From: JBCBSZ01 sp039185015
Lineage (GTDB): Bacteria > Actinomycetota > Acidimicrobiia > Acidimicrobiales > Poriferisodalaceae
Direction of reading: 5' to 3'
NCBI GenBank assembly: GCA_039185015.1
Contig: JBCDAU010000004.1
Location: 143,758 to 207,757, forward strand
Length of the DNA: 64,000 nucleotides
Below the pieces are notes generated by a model. It searched no databases. It was not told the origin of the DNA and was given only the letters and a program-made list of their open reading frames with translations. Made by a program: the position numbers and the translations under genes. Of this stretch, positions 62,532 to 64,000 are shown in pieces. How positions within the stretch are numbered: position 1 is the first letter of the stretch; each line of letters opens with the position of its first letter.

Positions 62532-64000
62532 TCAGTCCACTTCGATGCTGCGGCCGTAGATCTGCTCGTAGAGCTCGCGGGCCTGCTGCACCCAACCGTC
62601 CCGCTCGATGCGCTTGGCGATCGTCGGCGCCCGCTCGACGAGCTCTTCGACGTGACGATCGGTGAGCAGGCCCAGCTCTCGGAGCGAGTCGATGCCGTTC
62701 TGGCGGAGCGTCGCCGCCATCTTCGGTCCGACGCCGTTGATCTGCTGAAGGTCATCGGAGACCGTCTCGCCTCGACGCGACGGGCCTGCTCCGTTCGTGG
62801 CCGCTTGCTGCTGGTGCGACAGCTCGGACTCCAGCTCCGCCGATCGGGCTCGCTGGTCCGCCAGCTCGGACTCGAGCTGAACGCCGCGCGCTCGCTGTTC
62901 GGCGAGCTCGGACTCGAGCTCGACCAGGCGGCGTCGCACCTGGTCGTCACCGCGCCGGCTCACGGCCTGCTCGAGCGCGGTCTCCAACGCTCGGATGCGT
63001 TCCGACGACGACGGGGTCGTGACCCTCAGGTCCCGCAGCTCGCCTTGGAGCGCTGCGATGCGCTCCTGTTGCTCGGTGTGGCTCTCCTCCCAGCGGGAGA
63101 GGGCCACGTCGCGCTGGTGCACCGCCGTCTCGAGCTGCGAGAGCCGCTCGGTCCGGTCGGTGCGGTCGGACTCCCAGCGGGCCAGGGCCACGTCACGCTG
63201 TTGGACGGCCTTCTCGAGCTCGGCGATCCGCTCGTTGCGAGCGACCGAATCGACCTGCCAGTGCGCCAGTGCCTCGTCGCGTTCGCCGAGCGCCGCCTCG
63301 AGGATCTCGATGCGCTGGGTCGCGGCATCGCTCGACGTCGCGGCGGCAGCGAGCCGCTCCTCCCGTTCGGCCAGGGAGCCCTCGACCTCGGCGAGCCGGG
63401 CTGCGACCTCGTCGCGCTCCACGACCACCGGCTCCAACTCCGCGAGACGAGCCGCGGCCGCATCCCGCTCCACCACCACCGGCTCCAGGTCCGCGACACG
63501 CGCCTCGCGCTCGGCGACCGCCGCCTCGAGCTCAGCCAGACGAGCCGCCGCCCGATCGCGCTCGACCACCACCGGCTCCAACTCCGCCACCCGCGCATCC
63601 CGCTGCGCGACCGCCGCCTCGAGCTCCGCCAAACGAGCCGCCGCCCGATCGCGCTCGACCACCACCGGCTCCAACTCCGCCACCCGCGCATCCCGCTGCG
63701 CGACCGCCGCCTCGAGCTCCGCGAGCAGGCTGTTCCTCTCCGCGACCACCGGCTCGAGATCCGCCGCCCGGGCATCGCTCTGCGCGACCGCCGCCTCGAG
63801 CTCAGCCAAACGAGCCGCCGCCGCATCCCGCTCCACCACCACCGGCTCCAACTCCGCCACCCGCGCATCCCGCTGCGCGACCACCGCCTCGAGCTCAGCC
63901 AAACGAGCCGCCGCCGCATCCCGCTCCACCACCACCGGCTCCAACTCCGCCACCCGCGCATCCCGCTGCGCGACCGCCGCCTCGAGCTCAGCCAAACGGC
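62532..64000 (-). CDS. coiled-coil repeat protein with C-terminal helix-hairpin-helix, 5' end off the window
   Basis: At least 489 residues are visible. The N-terminal part is a near-perfect repeat of 31 residues (AELEAAVAQRDARVAELEP...), degenerating into a longer coiled coil to about residue 400. The end has a helix-hairpin-helix-like motif (LQQINGVGPKMAATLRQNGI) as in ribosomal-protein L17-like or DNA-binding HhH tails. The frame leaves the window to the right and the true start is unseen. A structural or DNA-binding role is inferred from shape only. Confidence 0.7.
   Translation of the reverse strand, partial: RLAELEAAVAQRDARVAELEPVVVERDAAAARLAELEAVVAQRDARVAELEPVVVERDAAAARLAELEAAVAQSDARAADLEPVVAERNSLLAELEAAVAQRDARVAELEPVVVERDRAAARLAELEAAVAQRDARVAELEPVVVERDRAAARLAELEAAVAEREARVADLEPVVVERDAAAARLAELEPVVVERDEVAARLAEVEGSLAEREERLAAAATSSDAATQRIEILEAALGERDEALAHWQVDSVARNERIAELEKAVQQRDVALARWESDRTDRTERLSQLETAVHQRDVALSRWEESHTEQQERIAALQGELRDLRVTTPSSSERIRALETALEQAVSRRGDDQVRRRLVELESELAEQRARGVQLESELADQRARSAELESELSHQQQAATNGAGPSRRGETVSDDLQQINGVGPKMAATLRQNGIDSLRELGLLTDRHVEELVERAPTIAKRIERDGWVQQARELYEQIYGRSIEVD
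63420..64000 (-). repeat. tandem 93-bp repeats coding for 31-residue units
   Basis: About six copies of a 93-bp unit, with some nearly identical at the DNA level (for example the units around 63580-63700 and 63830-64000). The unit encodes AELEAAVAQRDARVAELEP and a closing VVVERDAAAARL. One unit is shortened by 3 codons. Confidence 0.8.

Overview
The window is about 70% GC, gene-dense actinobacterial DNA. A WhiB regulator, an Rpf-like transglycosylase domain, two F420-type luciferase-like oxidoreductases, a wax ester synthase/DGAT, a HelR/HelD-like motor and a Rv2345-type TPM protein tail place it in Actinomycetota; a lineage such as Acidimicrobiia is a guess. No rRNA, tRNA, CRISPR array, insertion sequence or prophage was seen. 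Many genes have a TAnnnT box 6-8 nt before the start codon and no Shine-Dalgarno sequence, so leaderless mRNAs look common.

Layout. 1-3.9 kb: tail of a glycine-rich coiled-coil TPM-type protein, a serine hydrolase and an LLM oxidoreductase. 3.9-7.1 kb: toxin-antitoxin island on the minus strand (one RelE-like pair and three VapBC pairs, one VapC broken by two indels). 7.3-11.3 kb: WhiB, MFS and DMT transporters, a carboxylesterase and a headless SDR remnant. 11.3-15.2 kb: thiolase facing a cystathionine beta-synthase/gamma-lyase operon (transsulfuration). 15.2-19.2 kb: minus-strand run of SprA-like metalloprotease, HNH nuclease, HDOD, DMT transporter and PilZ. 19.2-25.4 kb: GluQRS, isoaspartyl peptidase, nucleosidase, MFS, sucrase/ferredoxin-like protein. 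25.4-31.4 kb: methyltransferase fusion, VOC protein, phosphohistidine-domain enzyme, and a HelR/HelD-like ATPase split into two overlapping frames. 31.4-40.9 kb: Prx-like selenoprotein, LhgO, ThiD, tandem glycine riboswitch with gcvP, ureohydrolase, CoA transferase, wax ester synthase. 40.9-48.2 kb: Rpf-like protein, ParA, TSUP permease, an ECF sigma/anti-sigma pair between two MscS-type channels, and a CcdA/TlpA redox pair. 48.3-57.1 kb: DUF427, cytochrome P450, an orphan gene, glutamate synthase gltBD. 57.2-64 kb: DUF2071, second LLM enzyme, hydrolase-cyclase fusion, OmpA-like protein, and a coiled-coil repeat protein running off the edge.

The strongest discovery is two genes with an in-frame UGA exactly where a thioredoxin-fold family has the first cysteine of its CxxC motif: a Prx-like protein (GUAPC, UGA at 31583-31585) and a lipoprotein TlpA/ResA-like thioredoxin (WUSSC, UGA at 47976-47978, minus strand) directly upstream of ccdA. 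Both read on for more than 100 codons after the UGA and both have a hairpin just downstream. They are probable selenoproteins that ordinary gene calling would split. A second candidate novelty is a three-copy structured element (26478-26551, 31997-32098, 37247-37319), always between convergent genes, with a conserved GAGGAGG next to a stem that keeps pairing while its sequence changes.
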